Below, piece after piece: positions 60,801-64,000 of a stretch of DNA of 64,000 nt. The position numbers and the translations under genes are program-made. The DNA comes from Synaphobranchus kaupii (taxonomy: Eukaryota; Chordata; Actinopteri; Anguilliformes; Synaphobranchidae), in the NCBI GenBank assembly GCA_029718625.1, contig JAINUF010000033.1, positions 124,001 to 188,000 on the forward strand. The letters run 5' to 3'. Within the stretch, counting starts at the first letter, position 1; each line of letters starts with the position of its first letter. The notes beneath the pieces were generated by a model. It was not told the DNA's origin. It saw only the letters and a program-made list of their open reading frames with translations, and did not search any database.

Positions 60801-63800
60801 TACTACAGGAGAGCTAGTGACTATTTTACATCCTACAGACCACACAGTACTACAGGGGAGCTAGTGACTATTTTACATCCTACAGACCACACAGTACTGT
60901 AGGAGAGCTAGTGACTATTTTACATCCTACAGACCACACAGTACTACAGGAGAGCTAGTGACTATTTTACGTCCTATAGGCCACACAGTACTACAGGGGA
61001 GCTAGTGACTATTTTACATCCTACAGGCCACACACAGTATTACAGGAGAGCCAGTGACTATTTTACATCCTACAGACCACACCGTACTGTAGGAGAGCCA
61101 GTGACTATTTTACACCCTACAGGCCACACCAGTATTACAGGAGAGCCAGTGGCTATTTTACACCCTACAGGCCACACACAGTACTACAGGAGAGCCAGTG
61201 ACTATTTTACACCCTACAGGCCACACACAGTATTACAGGAGAGCCAGTGACTATTTTACATCCTACAGACCACACAGTACTGTAGGAGAGCCAGTGACTA
61301 TTTACATCCTACAGACCACACAGTACTGTAGGAGAGCCAGTGACTATTTTACATCCTACAGACCACACAGTACTACAGGAGAGCTAGTAACTATTTTACA
61401 TCCTACAGGCCACACAGTACTACAGGGGAGCTAGTGACTATTTTACATCCTACAGACCACACAGTACTGTAGGGGAACTAGTGACTATTTTACATCCTAC
61501 AGACCACACAATACTACAGGAGAGCTAGTGACTATTTTACACCCTACAGGCCACACACAGTATTACAGGAGAACCAGTGACTATTTTACATCCTACAGAC
61601 CACACAGTACTACAGGAGAGCTAGTGACTATTTTACATCCTACAGGCCACACACAGTATTACAGGAGAGCCAGTGGCTATTTTACATCCTACAGACCACA
61701 CAGTACTGTAGGAGAGCCAGTGACTATTTACATCCTACAGACCACACAGTACTGTAGGAGAGCCAGTGGCTATTTTACACCCAGTACTACACAGTACTAC
61801 AGGAGAGCCAGTGACTATTTTACACCCTACAGGCCACACAGTATTACAGGAGAGCCAGTGACTATTTTACACCCTACAGGCAACACAGTATTACAGGAGA
61901 GCCAGTGACTATTTTACATCCTAGAGACCACACAGTACTACAGGAGAGCTAGTTACTATTTTACATCCTACAGACCACACAGTACTGTAGGAGAGCTAGT
62001 GACTATTTTACATCCTACAGGCCACACACAGTATTACAGGAGAGCCAGTGACTATTTTACATCCTACAGACCACACAGTACTACAGGAGAGCTAGTGACT
62101 ATTTTACATCCTACAGGCCACACACAGTATTACAGGAGAGCCAGTGACTATTTTACATCCTACAGACCACACAGTACTGTAGCAGAGCCAGTGACTATTT
62201 ACATCCTACAGACCGCACAGTACTGTAGGAGAGCCAGTGACTATTTTACACCCTACAGGCCACACAGTATTACAGGAGAGCCAGTGACTATTTTACATCC
62301 TAGAGACCGCACAGTACTGTAGGAGAGCCAGTGACTATTTTACACCCTACAGGCCACACCAGTATTACAGGAGAGCCAGTGACTATTTTACATCCTACAG
62401 ACCACACAGTACTGTAGGAGAGCCAGTGGCTATTTTACACCCTACAGGCCACACACAGTATTACAGGAGAGCCAGTGACTATTTTACATCCTACAGACCA
62501 CACAGTACTACAGGAGAGCTAGTGACTATTTTACACCATACAGGCCACACAGTACTATAGGAGAGCTAGTGACTATTTAACACCCTACAGGCCACACAGT
62601 ATTAGGGGAGAACCAGTGACTATTTTACATCCTACAGAACACAGTACTGTAGGAGAGCCAGTGACTATTTTACACTCTACAGGCCACACACAGTATTACA
62701 GGAGAGCCAGTGACTATTTTACATCCTACAGACCACACAGTACTACAGGAGAGATAGTGACTATTTTACATCCTACAGACCACACAGTACTACAGGGGAG
62801 CTAGTGACTATTTTACATCCTACAGACCACACAGTACTGTAGGAGAGCTAGTGACTATTTTACATCCTACAGACCACACAGTACTACAGGAGAGCTAGTG
62901 ACTATTGTACACCCTACAGGCCACACACAGTATTACAGGAGAGCCAGTGACTATTTTACATCCTACAGACCACACAGTACTACAGGAGAGCTAGTGACTA
63001 TTTTATGTCCTACAGGCCACACAGTACTACAGGGGAGCTAGTGACTATTTTACATCCTACAGCCCACACACAGTATTACAGGAGAGCCAGTGACTATTTT
63101 ACATCCTACAGACCACACAGTACTGTAGGAGAGCCAGTGACTATTTTACATCCTACAGACCATACAGTACTGTAGGAGAGCCAGTGACTATTTTACACCC
63201 TACAGGCCACACAGTATTACAGGAGAGCCAGTGAGTATTTTACATCCTAGAGACCGCACAGTACTGTAGGAGAGCCAGTGACTATTTTACACCCTACAGG
63301 CCACACCAGTATTACAGGAGAGCCAGTGACTATTTTACATCCTACAGACCACACAGTACTGTAGGAGAGCCAGTGGCTATTTTACACCCTACAGGCCACA
63401 CACAGTATTACAGGAGAGCCAGTGACTATTTTACATCCTACAGACCACACAGTACTACAGGAGAGCTAGTGACTATTTTACATCCTACAGACCACACAGT
63501 ACTACAGGGGAGCCAGTGACTATTTTACACCCTACAGGCCACACAGTATTACAGGAGAGCCAGTGAATATTTTACATCCTAGAGACCGCACAGTACTGTA
63601 GGAGAGCCAGTGACTATTTTACACCCTACAGGCCACACCAGTATTACAGGAGAGCCAGTGACTATTTTACATCCTACAGACCACACAGTACTGTAGGAGA
63701 GCCAGTGGCTATTTTACACCCTACAGGCCACACACAGTACTACAGGAGAGCCAGTGACTATTTTACACCCTACAGGCCACACAGTATTACAGGAGAGCCA

Positions 63801-64000
63801 GTGACTATTTTACATCCTAGAGACCGCACAGTACTGTAGGAGAGCCAGTGACTATTTTACACCCTACAGGCCACACCAGTATTACAGGAGAGCCAGTGAC
63901 TATTTTACATCCTACAGAACACAGTACTGTAGGAGAGCCAGTGGCTATTTTACACCCTACAGGCCACACACAGTATTACAGGAGAGCCAGTGACTATTTT

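Larger units (their letters stand above)
30852..64000 (+). repeat. 47-bp satellite array, right arm
   Basis: The same satellite in the same orientation, roughly 700 units, running off the end of the window. The first bases (AGACCATACAGTACTG) join seamlessly to the last bases before 17844 once one AGAC target duplication is removed; the same context occurs uninterrupted elsewhere, for example around 48430. Higher-order blocks are much clearer here than in the left arm. No gene or non-satellite insertion was seen in these 33 kb. Confidence 0.97.

Noticed and set aside
30889..62804. The same type of repeated frames in the right arm, up to 175 codons at 42060
   Set aside because: Same cause. Length simply follows the chance absence of stop-bearing monomer variants.

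Overview
The window is eukaryotic repeat DNA, most likely from a teleost fish. Two arms of one 47-bp tandem satellite fill about 51 of the 64 kb (1-17843 and 30852-64000), all units on the same strand. They are interrupted by a 13-kb island of two nested LTR retrotransposons. No host gene, tRNA, rRNA or CRISPR was found. The fish assignment is an inference from the inner element, a chromodomain Ty3/Gypsy element of the Tf1/sushi type common in fish genomes.

Satellite: the monomer is about 47 bp, with 46-49 bp variants. It often carries the dyad CCTACAG...CTGTAGG. Variant monomers are arranged in higher-order blocks. The clearest are a 1,989-bp unit present three times in a row (about 33.06-38.88 kb), a 7,165-bp-offset duplication (about 35.2-41.8 against 42.4-49.0 kb), a 4,558-bp-offset duplication in the left arm, and a 1,180-bp tandem duplication at 55.4-57.8 kb. 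A block at 50.59-53.22 kb carries about 19 single-base indels and looks like badly polished assembly.

Outer element (17844-30851): 745-bp LTRs (TGTAGG...CCGACA), a 4-bp target duplication AGAC, and an 18-nt primer site that matches the 3' end of tRNA-Gln. The internal region has a broken gag-like frame with a 21-residue repeat, but no protease, reverse transcriptase or integrase, so the element is non-autonomous. Its 3' internal region is present twice. Each copy ends in an 11-bp hairpin followed by the polypurine tract AAGAGAGGGA, and the two hairpins differ by three compensated base pairs. This covarying hairpin is the most unusual signal in the window.

Inner element (23108-30532): a 7.4-kb Tf1/sushi-type chromovirus inserted into the 3' LTR of the outer element, with a 5-bp target duplication GTTTT. 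It has 1.54-kb LTRs that differ by one C, a self-priming primer site (11 nt complementary to its own LTR), gag with a zinc knuckle, a -1 frameshift signal (CCCAAAA plus a stem-loop), and pol with protease, RT, RNase H, integrase and a C-terminal chromodomain. All catalytic residues I could check are present. One extra base in a C7 tract breaks pol between protease and RT. This may be a sequencing error, because homopolymer indels occur throughout the island.

Order of events: the satellite array came first, then the outer element inserted, then the inner element. Both insertions look recent.
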